DNA of 64,000 bases from Streptomyces sp. JJ66 (GCF_019303495.1 NZ_JAEVFI010000018.1:225-64224); one strand, 5' to 3'; shown: positions 51,938-60,734, numbered from the stretch's first letter. Made by a program: numbers and translations. Notes: generated by a model from the letters alone, not told the origin.

Positions 51938-52264
51938 CTATCCGGGCCCGCGCTCGTCGGCATCGCGCGGAGCGCAGGCGGGGCCGTGCGTGGCGCCGCC
52001 GTCGCGCTCTTCACGTTCCCGCGCTTCGTGGGCGCGAGCGACGGCCAGCGGCTGGTCAGGTGGTGACAGGGTGCTGGTGTGGAGGGCGGTGAGGAAGGAA
52101 GCGAAGGCGGGGGCGGGGAGGTGCAGCCTCGGCCCGGTGGGGTTCTTGGAGTCGCGGACGGGGACGATGTGGCGGGAGGCGGCGAGGTTGGTCGCGAGTT
52201 CGACGCAGGCACCGCCGTTGTCGCTGTAGGAGGAGGTGAACCAGCGGAGGGATTCGGCCGTCAT
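51938..52264 (-). CDS. DUF397 protein with C-terminal extension
   Basis: 108 residues from the ATG at 52264. Residues 1-62 are a canonical DUF397 domain (LRWFTSSYSDNGGACVELA, VPVRDSKNPTGPRLHL, AFASFLTAL). The last 45 residues are low-complexity charged sequence absent from the neighbour, suggesting a lost stop codon or frameshift. It is a close paralogue of the 52329-52538 gene. Confidence 0.85.
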   Translation of the reverse strand: MTAESLRWFTSSYSDNGGACVELATNLAASRHIVPVRDSKNPTGPRLHLPAPAFASFLTALHTSTLSPPDQPLAVARAHEAREREERDGGATHGPACAPRDADERGPG

Positions 52265-52328
52265 GGGGCGCCCCTTCGTCGCGTGGGCCGTCCTGGGGCC
52301 TGGCGGGTGGCCCCAGGACGGGGTGAGG

Positions 52329-52538
52329 TCAGGCGTGGCCCCATTCTCCGGTCTTGACCCCGGTGACGAAAGATGTGAACGCGTCAACGGGGAGGTGCAG
52401 CCTCGGCCCGGTGGGGTGCTTGGAGTCGCGGACGGGGACGACGCGGTGGGACGCGACGAGGTTGGCGGCGACCTCGACGCACTGGCCGCCGTTGTCGCTG
52501 TAGGAGGACGTAAACCAGCGGGGAGATTCGGTCGTCAT
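52329..52538 (-). CDS. DUF397 protein, second copy
   Basis: 69 residues, complete DUF397 domain (PRWFTSSYSDNGGQCVEVAANL, VVPVRDSKHPTGPRLHLPVDAF). The start overlaps the stop of the XRE gene, so the two are co-translated. In characterised cases the small protein modulates the DNA-binding partner during development or antibiotic production. Confidence 0.92.
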   Translation of the reverse strand: MTTESPRWFTSSYSDNGGQCVEVAANLVASHRVVPVRDSKHPTGPRLHLPVDAFTSFVTGVKTGEWGHA

Positions 52539-53371
52539 GCGGTGCCCTTTCGCAACTGGCTGATCATGGCCACAGACGCCGCCTGCGAAGCGGCTTCGGC
52601 CTGTAGCTGATGGTAGGCCGTCAGCATGGGCAGCACGAATGTGCTTTCCCGCTCCAGATGCCCACGGTGAGCGGACTCGGCATACGAGAGGAGAGAACGG
52701 TCTGGCAGGGTCAGTACGGTCACGGGCAGGTTGAAGGGCCTGCGAGCCCCCATATCGAACCGGGCAACCTGGACTACGGTGTTCGGCAGATCGGCGAACC
52801 CCTGTAGACGGGCCAGCTGTCCGTCCATGACGGCAGAGCTGCCGACGGGCCGCCGGATACAGCTCTCGTCCAGGACCACGAAGACCAGCGGTGGGGGCGT
52901 GCGGACGAGCGCGGCTTGGCGCTCGGCTATCAGCATGATGCGCTCGTCGGCCTGCTCGGGTGTGATGGCTCCCCGCTTCACGGCGCTCTGCGCGAGCACC
53001 GCCGCGTACTCCGGGGTCTGGAGCAGGCCGGGCATCACTCCCACCTCGTACAGCCGGATCTCTACGGCGCGGCCCTCATAGCCGACGAACTCCGGGAAGC
53101 CTTCCAGCAGGGAGCCGTGGCGGATTTCGCGCCACTCGCGTTCGAACGAATCTTCCGTTCCGGTGAGGCCGAAAGCGAGGTCGGCGCTGCGCGAAAACCG
53201 CAAGGTCGGCATCTTCCGACCAGTTTCTACCGAGGAAATATGCGTACTGGAATATCCCATGGGCACGGCCAGGTCTTCCTGTGTCCAGCCGCGTGCCTCG
53301 CGCAAGCTGCGCAGGCGGGCGCCGAAGGCCGCCTGGGGCGAGCTGTCGGGGTTCAAGTCCTTGATGTTCAA
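52535..53371 (-). CDS. XRE regulator with DUF5753, WhiJ-like
   Basis: 278 residues. The N-terminal helix-turn-helix (AAFGARLRSLREARGWTQEDLAVPMGYSSTHISSVETGRKMP) is followed by a DUF5753 domain (YEVGVMPGLLQTPEYA, PPPLVFVVLDESCIRRPVG, VARFDMGARRPFNLPVTVLTL). Such regulators work with DUF397 partners, two of which are encoded directly downstream. Confidence 0.93.
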   Translation of the reverse strand: MNIKDLNPDSSPQAAFGARLRSLREARGWTQEDLAVPMGYSSTHISSVETGRKMPTLRFSRSADLAFGLTGTEDSFEREWREIRHGSLLEGFPEFVGYEGRAVEIRLYEVGVMPGLLQTPEYAAVLAQSAVKRGAITPEQADERIMLIAERQAALVRTPPPLVFVVLDESCIRRPVGSSAVMDGQLARLQGFADLPNTVVQVARFDMGARRPFNLPVTVLTLPDRSLLSYAESAHRGHLERESTFVLPMLTAYHQLQAEAASQAASVAMISQLRKGTA

Positions 53372-53478
53372 GCAGCTTTCACCGACCTTCCGTCCTCAAC
53401 TGACAAGTTGAAGGGCCTCCAACTCTAGGCCACGCTGAGCCGCCTTGGTAGTGGAACCACTACGGAGAGGAGCGGCCC

Positions 53479-53733
53479 GTGTCCGACAACAACGGTTCCG
53501 CACCCCGGCAGCCAACTCCCCCCACTCCCCAGGTCGGTGCGCTGCTGATAGATGCGCAGAACCAGGTCGGTGAGTTCCGTGGCGCATGGTGCGGACGCTG
53601 GTTCCTACGCCCCGTCACCGGCGGAAAGGAGTGGGCGGTCCTCCCCGAGGAGGTGCGTCCGGTGAGCCCGGCGGAGCGCCTGCACGCCGAGGTCGCCCGG
53701 GCGAACGCCCGCAGCCAGGGGAAGGTGCTATGA
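53479..53733 (+). CDS. Small conserved accessory protein
   Basis: 84 residues from a GTG with GGAGAGGAG upstream. The core VGALLIDAQNQVGEFRGAWCGRWFLRPVTGGKEWAVLPEEVRP reads like a small beta-barrel. It is a family found in streptomycete accessory loci near XRE/DUF397 genes; role unknown. It is divergent from the XRE gene. Confidence 0.75.
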   Translation: MSDNNGSAPRQPTPPTPQVGALLIDAQNQVGEFRGAWCGRWFLRPVTGGKEWAVLPEEVRPVSPAERLHAEVARANARSQGKVL

Positions 53734-53999
53734 GCGCCGCGACGCGCCGTATCTTCCGTTTCGTCAACTGGACGCTGCGGCCTGACGAGGACGACGACGC
53801 GCCACCGCTCACCGTCCGTTTCCGGTGTCTCACCCTCACGGGTGACGATGCCGAGTGCGGTGCGCAATCCGAGACCCACGCTGATCCGGGCGCCGCGCGG
53901 AAGTGGACGTTCCAGCACGTACGGGAGCACCCCGACCACACGAGTTACGCCGAAGTGATCGAACGTCCCTGGGTGATGTGGCGGGGTGGACCGGCGTGA
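53730..53999 (+). CDS. Small conserved accessory protein
   Basis: 89 residues; the ATG overlaps the upstream stop (ATGA). Two Cys (FRCLTLTGDDAECG) and the HADPGAARKWTFQHVREHPDHTSYAEVIERPW segment recur in streptomycete accessory genes; the Cys-x8-Cys and His residues might bind zinc. Confidence 0.75.
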   Translation: MSAATRRIFRFVNWTLRPDEDDDAPPLTVRFRCLTLTGDDAECGAQSETHADPGAARKWTFQHVREHPDHTSYAEVIERPWVMWRGGPA

Positions 54000-54421
54000 C
54001 GGGGCAGCAGGCGTCCACCTGGTACGCGGCGGAGGTCCGCGCGGAAGGCCCGGTGTACGGCACCCGCGAGGTCGTGACCTACGTGCTCGCGACGTTCCAG
54101 ACGATCTCGCCGGAACTGGCGCTGGGGTGGGTGCGCGGACAGGCGCTGTGGCTCGCGTCTCGCCTCGACCCCGACCCGGCGCGCTCGGCGTGGGCGCGCC
54201 CGGTGACGCGCCAGTCCTCCGTCCCGCTGCCCGACGCGCCCGCCGAACTGCGCGCGTGGGCCGGTCGGCCCGACCCGGCCGGGGAGCGGGCAGCCTGCGC
54301 GTACCTGACCGCCGGGTACGCGCTGGCCCTCGTCGTCCCGGACGCGGACTGCACGTACACCCTGTCCCTGCGCCCGGTGTCCCTGCCCGCCCCCGCCCCA
54401 CGCCTCACCCCGAGCGCGTAG
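53996..54421 (+). CDS. Conserved hypothetical protein of the small-gene operon
   Basis: 141 residues; the GTG overlaps the upstream stop. WYAAEVRAEGPVYGTREVVTYVLATFQTISPELALGWVRGQALWLASRLDPDP is the most structured part. The tail is Pro-rich. No function recognised. Confidence 0.65.
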   Translation: MTGQQASTWYAAEVRAEGPVYGTREVVTYVLATFQTISPELALGWVRGQALWLASRLDPDPARSAWARPVTRQSSVPLPDAPAELRAWAGRPDPAGERAACAYLTAGYALALVVPDADCTYTLSLRPVSLPAPAPRLTPSA

Positions 54422-54833
54422 GTGCCCTCCCGCTTGACCCGGGAACCGGCCACGGTACCCGCGCGCACGCACCTCGTCGGAAGCTGTGTGCTCATGGCTT
54501 CATTCCGGCCTCACGACGTAACTGGCCGTCAGGTATTGGCGGTTACGAGGAAAAGCAACTGGTAGCGGTACTGGACGGCATGGACGCCGACTTCGACCGC
54601 GCCGAGGTCTTCGGCCCGCTCAGCTGAGCCGCGTCCCGGTCGCGCAGCCCGCCGACGGCGCGACCGGGATTCCCCCGCCGTCCCTCAGCCGAGGCCGCCT
54701 TTCCAGCTACCGGCGGGCTTTCTCCGCTCACGCGCCCCCGCGACTACTCGTCTCCCTTAACGCGTTCCGGCCCCGTACCGCGCCGATATCAGGCGTTCCG
54801 GCGGTTTGGCCAAACCAGCGACCATTCCGGGGG
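54422..54833. other. Gene-poor stretch with a possible gene remnant
   Basis: 412 bp. Around 54538-54627 one plus frame reads GGYEEKQLVAVLDGMDADFDRAEVFGPLS and stops, with no start in keeping; this looks like the 3' end of a lost gene. The rest holds imperfect GC hairpins and no clear signal. Confidence 0.4.
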
Positions 54834-55109
54834 TCAGCCGTCCCGGCGTTCGGGGTCGTCCCGGTCGTCAGCAGCGGCGACGAAGGTGCCCTTGCCCCAC
54901 TCGGTGACGACGAGTCCGCGTTCGCGCAGTACGCGAACCGCGCGGCGGGCGGTCTCGCGCGCTACGCCGTGCCGCTCACACAGGTCCGCTTCGGAGGGGA
55001 TGCGCTCACCGGGGGCGTACTGCCCGGCCCGGATTTCGGCGGCCAGCGCGTCCAGGACGCGCATGTAGGGGGCGCGAGGAGTGTGCGGGTCCACAGAGCG
55101 CTCGGGCAT
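54834..55109 (-). CDS. Short GntR-type winged-helix regulator
   Basis: 91 residues, essentially only the DNA-binding domain (MRVLDALAAEIRAGQYAPGERIPSEADLCERHGVARETARRAVRVLRERGLVVTEWGKGTFV). Single-domain GntR proteins like this are common beside small-gene operons in streptomycete mobile or accessory DNA. The ATG at 55109 lacks a good ribosome-binding site; the start could be further upstream. Confidence 0.82.
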   Translation of the reverse strand: MPERSVDPHTPRAPYMRVLDALAAEIRAGQYAPGERIPSEADLCERHGVARETARRAVRVLRERGLVVTEWGKGTFVAAADDRDDPERRDG

Positions 55110-55292
55110 GGGGGAGAGCGTAGACAACGGGACCACCCCGGGCGACTTGGACAGGTGGACGGGCAGATGGGTAGACGAGTTAGACGTGTTGCCGTACTGT
55201 GAGTGTCCGGATACAGCAAAGCGCCCCGGCAGGCCGATTAGGCCCGGCCTGCCGGGGCTTGCCGAGACAGCTTCCGAGGAGCTGACACGACC

Positions 55293-55634
55293 ATGCGTGA
55301 TGCTATCGTCCGCGCCCTCTCCTGGGCGCTTTCCGTCCTCGCACCGCGTCCGCCCGGGCGGCACAGTGCCGCGTACTTCGCCGCGCGTGCCCGGGAAGCC
55401 GGGGCCGCGCCCGAGCCCGTCAACCCGTGGTCCCGGCCGTGGACCACCCCGACCAAAGAGGAGGCCGCCGAGTTCTTCCGGCGGCAGGCGGGGCAGCGGC
55501 CCGCACCCCGGCCGGTGACCCGGGAGCGTCGGCGCGCGGTCCTGCTCGCCACGATGGGCGTGGACTACCCGTACACCTACGAGGGCGCGCCGTTCCCCCG
55601 GGCCGCGTTCGAGGGCGCGGGGGTGGTCGCGTGA
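55293..55634 (+). CDS. Small conserved accessory protein
   Basis: 113 residues with GAGGAG before the ATG. An amphipathic N-terminus (MRDAIVRALSWALSVLAP) precedes a basic region with RRQAGQRPAPRPVTRERRRAVLLATMGVDYPYTYEGAPFP. Found in similar operons in other streptomycetes; function unknown. Divergent from the GntR gene, which probably controls it. Confidence 0.72.
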   Translation: MRDAIVRALSWALSVLAPRPPGRHSAAYFAARAREAGAAPEPVNPWSRPWTTPTKEEAAEFFRRQAGQRPAPRPVTRERRRAVLLATMGVDYPYTYEGAPFPRAAFEGAGVVA

Positions 55635-55837
55635 GCGCTCAGGAGTGGTTTCCCGCCGTGCTTGCCGGGCATGTGGCGCTGTGCGTCGTGTGCGAGACGT
55701 ACACCCGCGCCCCGGTCCCCGCCCGGTGGATTCCCAGCGCCAGCGGCCCCGGCACGACGCTGTACGCCTGCCCCGAGCACGCGACGGACCTCGCCCCGGG
55801 GCCGACGCCGGACGACGAGTTGGAGTGCGAGGTGTAG
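55631..55837 (+). CDS. Small Cys-rich accessory protein
   Basis: 68 residues; the GTG overlaps the upstream stop (GTGA). CVVCETYT and YACPEH give a three-Cys/one-His set that could hold zinc. Acidic tail. Co-translated with the preceding gene. Confidence 0.7.
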   Translation: MSAQEWFPAVLAGHVALCVVCETYTRAPVPARWIPSASGPGTTLYACPEHATDLAPGPTPDDELECEV

Positions 55838-55871
55838 CCCGCCCGGCCCGACCGGCCGCGTCCGCCTTACC

Positions 55872-55905
55872 CCGCCGTACCCCGCGCGCGAGCGGGGTAC
55901 GGCGG
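55872..55905. terminator. 14-bp hairpin between the small-gene operon and nur
   Basis: CCGCCGTACCCCGC (55872-55885) pairs perfectly with GCGGGGTACGGCGG (55892-55905) around a 6-nt loop. It can terminate the preceding operon; since the nur -10 box is at 55916-55921, its right arm also overlaps the -35 zone and could be an operator. Confidence 0.6.
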
Positions 55906-55915
55906 CGGGCGCCCC

Positions 55916-55921
55916 TACACT
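55916..55921 (+). promoter_or_regulatory. -10 box of the leaderless nur gene
   Basis: TACACT ends 6 nt before the GTG start at 55928, the geometry of a leaderless transcript. Confidence 0.55.
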
Positions 55922-55927
55922 GGGCAC

Positions 55928-56365
55928 GTGGTGAGCAGTGAGTGGCAGACGGATCTGCGCAAGCGGGGCTACCGCCTGACCCCGCAGCGCCAGCTCGTGC
56001 TGGAGGCCGTGGACACCCTGGAGCACGCCACCCCCGAGGACATCCTCACCGAGGTGCGCAAGACCGCCCACGGGGTCAACATCTCCACCGTCTACCGCAC
56101 GCTGGAGCTGCTGGAGGAGCTGGGCCTGGTCAGTCACGCCCACCTGGGTCACGGCGCCCCGACCTACCACCTGGCCGACCGGCACCACCACATCCACCTG
56201 GTCTGCCGCGACTGCACCAGCGTCATCGAAGTGGACGTCGCCATGGCGGCCGGTTTCACGGACGAGCTGCGCAAGCGGTTCGCGTTCGAGACCGACATGA
56301 AGCACTTCGCGATCTTCGGCCGCTGCGAGCGGTGCGGCAGCTCACCGCCCGAGGCCGCGCCGTAG
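55928..56365 (+). CDS. nur: Nickel-responsive Fur-family regulator Nur
   Basis: 145 residues from a GTG at 55928. It closely matches S. coelicolor Nur as I remember it. Ni-site residues His70, His72 and His126 and M-site residues His33, His86, His88 and His90 are all present; Cys93/Cys96 and Cys133/Cys136 are kept as well. Ni-bound Nur represses nickel uptake and the Fe superoxide dismutase gene. No nickel transporter gene lies nearby, so its targets are elsewhere. Confidence 0.93.
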   Translation: MVSSEWQTDLRKRGYRLTPQRQLVLEAVDTLEHATPEDILTEVRKTAHGVNISTVYRTLELLEELGLVSHAHLGHGAPTYHLADRHHHIHLVCRDCTSVIEVDVAMAAGFTDELRKRFAFETDMKHFAIFGRCERCGSSPPEAAP

Positions 56366-56374
56366 GCTTGCGGC

Positions 56375-57349
56375 ATGTCCTACGTGAGCCCTCTGATGTC
56401 CCTGCCCGGCGCCGTCGCCGGGGAAGAGCCGGACGAAGGCGTCGCCGCGCACTACGGCGACCTGTTCCGCGAGCAGCGGCGGCTCGCGGACGGCGGCGGA
56501 TTCGTGGACCTGTCGCACCGGGGCGTGGTGACGGTCACCGGCGCCGACCGGCTGAGCTGGCTGCACCTGCTGCTGACCCAGCACGTCAGCGAGTTGCCGC
56601 CGCACCAGGCGACCGAGGCGCTGATCCTGTCCGCCAACGGCCACATCGAACACGTCCTGTACCTGGTGGACGACGGTGAGACGGTGTGGGCGCACACCGA
56701 GCCGGGCGCGCAGGGCGCGCTGATCGCCTACCTGGAGTCGATGAAGTTCTTCTACCGGGTGGAGGTCGCCGACCGCACGGAGGCGTGCGCCGTCGTCCAC
56801 CTCCCCGCCGGTTCCATCGTGGCCACCCCCGAGGGCGTCGCCGTCCGGGAGACGCCGCACGGGCGCGACCTGTTCTTGCCCCGCGCCCGGCTGGAGGCGT
56901 TCGCGGCGGAGCACGGCCCGGCTGTCGGCGTACTGGCGCACGAGGCGCTGCGCATCGAGGCGCACCGCCCCCGGCTCGGGCTGGAGACCGACCACCGCAC
57001 GATCCCGCACGAGCTGGGCTGGATCGGCTCGGCGGTGCACCTCCAGAAGGGCTGCTACCGGGGCCAGGAGACCGTGGCCCGCGTGCACAACCTCGGGCGT
57101 CCGCCCCGGCGCCTGGTGTTCCTGCACCTGGACGGCAGCGAGGTCAAGATCCCCGTGCACGGTGAGCCGGTGCGGCTCGCGTCGGACGGCGCCGAGGGCC
57201 GCCCGGTCGGGTTCGTCACCAGCTCCGCGCGTCACCACGAGCTGGGGCCGATCGCGCTGGCGCTGGTCAAGCGCAATGTGCCGGTGGACGCCGCACTCCT
57301 CGCCGGGGACGGCACGGCGGCGGCCCAGGAGACCGTCGTCGAGCCGTGA
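56375..57349 (+). CDS. ygfZ: YgfZ/GcvT-domain folate-binding protein
   Basis: 324 residues. The YgfZ signature K-G-C-Y-x-G-Q-E appears in HLQKGCYRGQETVARVHN near residue 225, with the N-terminal GcvT-like domain (FVDLSHRGVVTVTGADRLSWLHLLLTQHV). Family members use tetrahydrofolate in repair or assembly of Fe-S enzymes. The -10 box TAGGCT (56363-56368) overlaps the nur stop codon and lies 6 nt before the ATG, suggesting its own leaderless transcript. Confidence 0.92.
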   Translation: MSYVSPLMSLPGAVAGEEPDEGVAAHYGDLFREQRRLADGGGFVDLSHRGVVTVTGADRLSWLHLLLTQHVSELPPHQATEALILSANGHIEHVLYLVDDGETVWAHTEPGAQGALIAYLESMKFFYRVEVADRTEACAVVHLPAGSIVATPEGVAVRETPHGRDLFLPRARLEAFAAEHGPAVGVLAHEALRIEAHRPRLGLETDHRTIPHELGWIGSAVHLQKGCYRGQETVARVHNLGRPPRRLVFLHLDGSEVKIPVHGEPVRLASDGAEGRPVGFVTSSARHHELGPIALALVKRNVPVDAALLAGDGTAAAQETVVEP

Positions 57350-57487
57350 TCCGGGGGCGGGCGCGGCCGGGCGCGCGGCCCGTCAGCGCCGCCGGGCCGA
57401 ACGGTCCGCCTCCCGAGCGAAGTCGGCCCGGGCCAGACCCGGGCCAGACCCGCTCCGAGCCGTAACCGCCCGCCCGGGCGGCGCCGC

Positions 57488-58528
57488 TCAGCCCGCGTGC
57501 TCGCGGAGGTACGCGCCCAGCGTCTCGATCGCCGCCGGGTTGCGCGGGCTTTCCACCAGGTCCGCGTAGTCGAGCACCACGATGCGGTCGTTCTTGATCG
57601 CGGAGACGTTCTTCAGCGGCGCGAAGGACTTCAGGAACGTCTCCTTCTGCTCCGCCGACACGTCCCCGTAGTCGTTGATGACGATGATCTCCGGGTCCCG
57701 CTCGACGACGGTCTCCCAGCCGACCGTCACCCAGGAGTCCTCCAGGTCGGCCATCACGTGGTCGCCGCCCGCCTTGGTGATGATGTCATGCGGCCCCGCG
57801 TACTGCCCGGAGGTGAACGGCTTGTCCTGGCCGGCGTCGTAGAGGAACACGCGCGGCCGGTCCTCGCCCGTGGGCGCCTTCTTAGCGACGGCCGCCACCC
57901 GCTGCTCGAAGTCCGCGACCAGGTCCTCCGCGCGGTCCTCCACGTCGAACACCTTCCCCAGGGTGCGCAGGTCGGTGTAGAGCGCGTCCAGCGGGGACAT
58001 GACGCCGCGCGCCTTGCCCTGCCCGCTGCGGCAGGACTCGGTGAGCAGGTAGGAATCGATGCCCAGAGTGTCGAGCGTGGCGGGCGTGAAGCCCGCGGCC
58101 TCGTTGAAGCCGTAGTTCCACCCGGCGAACACCAGGTCCGCCTTCGCGCCGACGGCGATCTCCTTGCTGATCGCCTCGTCGCTCAGCCACTCCGTCTCAC
58201 CGTACGCGTCGCTCCACGGCGTGTCGGCCTTCTCGCCCCGGTTGTCGCTCATCACGTATCCGGCCATGTGGTCGGTGAGCCCCAGCGCGAACATGATCTC
58301 GGTGATGCCGACGTCGTTCGTCACGACGCGTTCGGGCGCCGCCTCGAACGTCTTCTCCTGGCCGCAGTTGGTGATCGTCACGGGGTAGTGGCCGCTATCC
58401 TTCCCGGCCGCTTCGTCCTGCGTCCCGGCCTTCTCGACGCTCGCCCCGCAGCCGGTAACCAGAGCGAGGGCGGTCAGCGCGGAGGCCGCCGACAGCCAGG
58501 GGAGGGTGGACCGCATGCGGTAACGCAC
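57488..58528 (-). CDS. Cobalamin-type ABC substrate-binding lipoprotein
   Basis: 346 residues from a GTG at 58528 with AAGGAG 6 nt upstream. The signal ends in the lipobox ALVTGCGA. The mature protein has the two-lobed helical-backbone fold of class III binding proteins (PERVVTNDVGITEIMFALGL, KADLVFAGWNYGF, VERDPEIIVINDYGD, SAIKNDRIVVLDY). By sequence alone it would be called siderophore-binding; the riboswitch at the head of this operon points to vitamin B12 (BtuF role). It lies 62 bp after the ATPase gene. Confidence 0.85.
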   Translation of the reverse strand: MRYRMRSTLPWLSAASALTALALVTGCGASVEKAGTQDEAAGKDSGHYPVTITNCGQEKTFEAAPERVVTNDVGITEIMFALGLTDHMAGYVMSDNRGEKADTPWSDAYGETEWLSDEAISKEIAVGAKADLVFAGWNYGFNEAAGFTPATLDTLGIDSYLLTESCRSGQGKARGVMSPLDALYTDLRTLGKVFDVEDRAEDLVADFEQRVAAVAKKAPTGEDRPRVFLYDAGQDKPFTSGQYAGPHDIITKAGGDHVMADLEDSWVTVGWETVVERDPEIIVINDYGDVSAEQKETFLKSFAPLKNVSAIKNDRIVVLDYADLVESPRNPAAIETLGAYLREHAG

Positions 58529-58590
58529 GTGAGGCTCCTTCGGAGGGTTCGGGAGTTCGGGGATTCGGAGAGTGAAGGGGAAACCGGCCG

Positions 58591-59379
58591 TCAGCCCAGC
58601 CGGTCGAACAGCAGTTGCACGGCGCCGGACTCCGGATGCGTCACGGGATGCGCGCGCACCCCGAACACCTCCGCCAGCAGCTCGCGCGTCAGGACGTCGC
58701 CGGGCGCGCCGGAGGCGACGATCGTGCCGCCCGCGATCACGTGCAGCGCGTCGCAGTACGCGGCGGCCAGGTTCAGATCGTGCAGCGCGGTCAGCACCGT
58801 CAGCCCGCCGTCCGCCGCACCGGTGGCCCGGCCGCGCACCAGGGCCAGCACCTCCAGCTGCTGCGCGATGTCCAGGTGGTTGGTGGGTTCGTCCAGCACC
58901 AGCACACGCGGCTCCTGCGCCAGCGCCCGCGCGATGAGCACCCGCTGTTTCTCGCCGCCGGAGAGGGTGACGAAGCTCCGGTCGGCCAGCCGCTCCGCGC
59001 CCACCCGCGCCAGCGCCGCCGCGCACCGCTCGCGGTCGGTGTCCGAGGTGCGCGACGCCGCCCGCTGGTGCGGCAGCCGGCCCATCGCCACCACCTCGCC
59101 GACGGTGAACCCGAACTCCGTGGACACCTCCTGCGGCAGCGCCGCCAGCCGCCGCGCCCCCTCACGCGCGCTGAGCCCGTGCACGTCGTCCCCGCCGACC
59201 CGCACCGTGCCCCCGCTCGGCCGCAGCGCCCGGTACACGCACCGCAACACCGTGGACTTCCCCGACCCGTTCGGCCCGACGAGCCCCACCAGCTTCCCGC
59301 TACCCGCGCTCAGCGTCACCTCGCGCACCAGGCGCGCCCCGGCGATCTCCACGCTCAGCGTCTCGACGTCCACCCGCAT
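58591..59379 (-). CDS. Cobalamin-type ABC transporter ATPase (BtuD role)
   Basis: 262 residues. Walker A GPNGSGKST, Q-loop ALPQEVSTEFGFTVGEVVAMGR, signature LSGGEKQRVLIARALAQEP, Walker B VLVLDEPTNHLD and H-loop ALHDLNLAAAYCD are those of the FecE/BtuD/FhuC group. Its ATG shares a base with the permease stop (TGATG). Confidence 0.92.
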   Translation of the reverse strand: MRVDVETLSVEIAGARLVREVTLSAGSGKLVGLVGPNGSGKSTVLRCVYRALRPSGGTVRVGGDDVHGLSAREGARRLAALPQEVSTEFGFTVGEVVAMGRLPHQRAASRTSDTDRERCAAALARVGAERLADRSFVTLSGGEKQRVLIARALAQEPRVLVLDEPTNHLDIAQQLEVLALVRGRATGAADGGLTVLTALHDLNLAAAYCDALHVIAGGTIVASGAPGDVLTRELLAEVFGVRAHPVTHPESGAVQLLFDRLG

Positions 59380-60596
59380 CAGGCCGCTCCGAACGTGTAG
59401 CCGCGACGCCGCATCAGCAGCAGGAAACACGGGACGCCGACGACCGCCGTCAGCACCCCCACCGGCAGCTCGACCGGCGCCAGCACCGTGCGGGACGCCA
59501 TGTCCATCCACACCAGCAGCACCGCGCCCGCCACCGGCGCCACCACCAGCAGCCGCCGGTGATCCGCCCCGACGAGCATGCGCGCCGCGTGCGGCACCAT
59601 CAGCCCGACGAACCCGATCGTCCCGCTCACCGCCACCAGCGCCCCGGTCACCAGCGCGGACAGCGTGAACAGCTCGCGGCGGAACCGCTCGGCGTCCACC
59701 CCGAGCGCGGCGGCCGTCTCGTCGCCCATCGCCAGCGCGTTCAGCCGCCGCGCCGACAGCGCCAGGTACGCCAGCGCGACCAGCACGGCGGTGGTGGCGA
59801 TGGGCAGCGTCGCCCACGTCGCCCCGCCCAGGCTGCCCATCAGCCACATCATGGCCGAGCGCGCCGCCTCCCCCCGCTCGGCGGCGAACACCATCAGCGT
59901 GGTGATCGCGGAGAAGCCGTAGTACATCGCGGTGCCGGTCAGCACCAGCCGCAGCGGCGTCAACCCGTGCGCACTGCGCGCGACGGCGTACACCAGGGCC
60001 ATCGCCGCCAGCGCGGATACGAACGCCGCCGCCGACAGCGCCCACACCCCCAGCGCCGCGAACGCCCCGAAGATCAACACCGCGTTGGCACCCACCGCCG
60101 CGCCCGAGGAGATCCCCAGCACGAACGGGTCGGCCAGCGCGTTGCGCACCATCGCCTGCAACGCCACGCCCACCGCCGCCAGGCCCGCGCCGACCACGGC
60201 CGCCAGCAGCGCGCGCGGCAACCGCAGCTCCCACACCACGGTGTAGGCCGACACGTCCGCCGCCGCGATCACCCCGCCGCTGAACCCGGCCCACAGGAAG
60301 TCCATCGCCGCGCCGAACCCGACCCCCGCCGCCCCGACCCCCACCGCCACCGGCACGGACGCCACCAGCAGCACCAGCAGCCCGCCCACCAGCGGCACCA
60401 GCGGCATACGGCGGCCGGACGGACGCGACGGCGCCCCGGGACTGCCGGGAGCGCGGGTCTCGGCAGTGGCGGTGGCGTCGGGGTGGGCCTCGTCGGCGGG
60501 GCCGGCGGCGTCGGGGGGCGCACCCGGCGGCGTGCCGGGCGGCGTGCCGACGTCAGGGACGCCCCGGGGGACCGGAGAAACCGGAGGAGAGGCCAC
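59379..60596 (-). CDS. Cobalamin-type ABC transporter permease (BtuC role)
   Basis: 405 residues if the GTG at 60596 is used; an ATG at 60407 would give a more usual 342 residues but lacks a ribosome-binding site. The BtuC/FecCD core has about ten helices with ELRLPRALLAAVVGAGLAAVGVALQAMVRNALADPFVLGISSGAAVGA and SGTIGFVGLMVPHAARMLVGADHRRLLVVAP. The Pro/Gly-rich lead would be cytoplasmic. Expression is set by the riboswitch upstream. Confidence 0.9.
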   Translation of the reverse strand: MASPPVSPVPRGVPDVGTPPGTPPGAPPDAAGPADEAHPDATATAETRAPGSPGAPSRPSGRRMPLVPLVGGLLVLLVASVPVAVGVGAAGVGFGAAMDFLWAGFSGGVIAAADVSAYTVVWELRLPRALLAAVVGAGLAAVGVALQAMVRNALADPFVLGISSGAAVGANAVLIFGAFAALGVWALSAAAFVSALAAMALVYAVARSAHGLTPLRLVLTGTAMYYGFSAITTLMVFAAERGEAARSAMMWLMGSLGGATWATLPIATTAVLVALAYLALSARRLNALAMGDETAAALGVDAERFRRELFTLSALVTGALVAVSGTIGFVGLMVPHAARMLVGADHRRLLVVAPVAGAVLLVWMDMASRTVLAPVELPVGVLTAVVGVPCFLLLMRRRGYTFGAA

Positions 60597-60734
60597 GGGC
60601 GGATCACTTTCGCCTCGGGCCGTGCGCGGACAGGGGCACGAGCTACCCGGGCCGCCCCGCGCGGTGCCCAGCACCGCACGCGGCCACACCGCGCGGCTTC
60701 CCTTCTCGCAGACCACGACGAGTTGACAGGAGCA

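Noticed and set aside
51397..54833. Integrated mobile element
   Set aside because: The gene content is accessory-like, but no integrase, transposase, tRNA or flanking direct repeat was seen.
57488..60596. Iron-siderophore importer
   Set aside because: The cobalamin aptamer at the head of the operon is stronger evidence than family similarity, which does not separate the two substrates.
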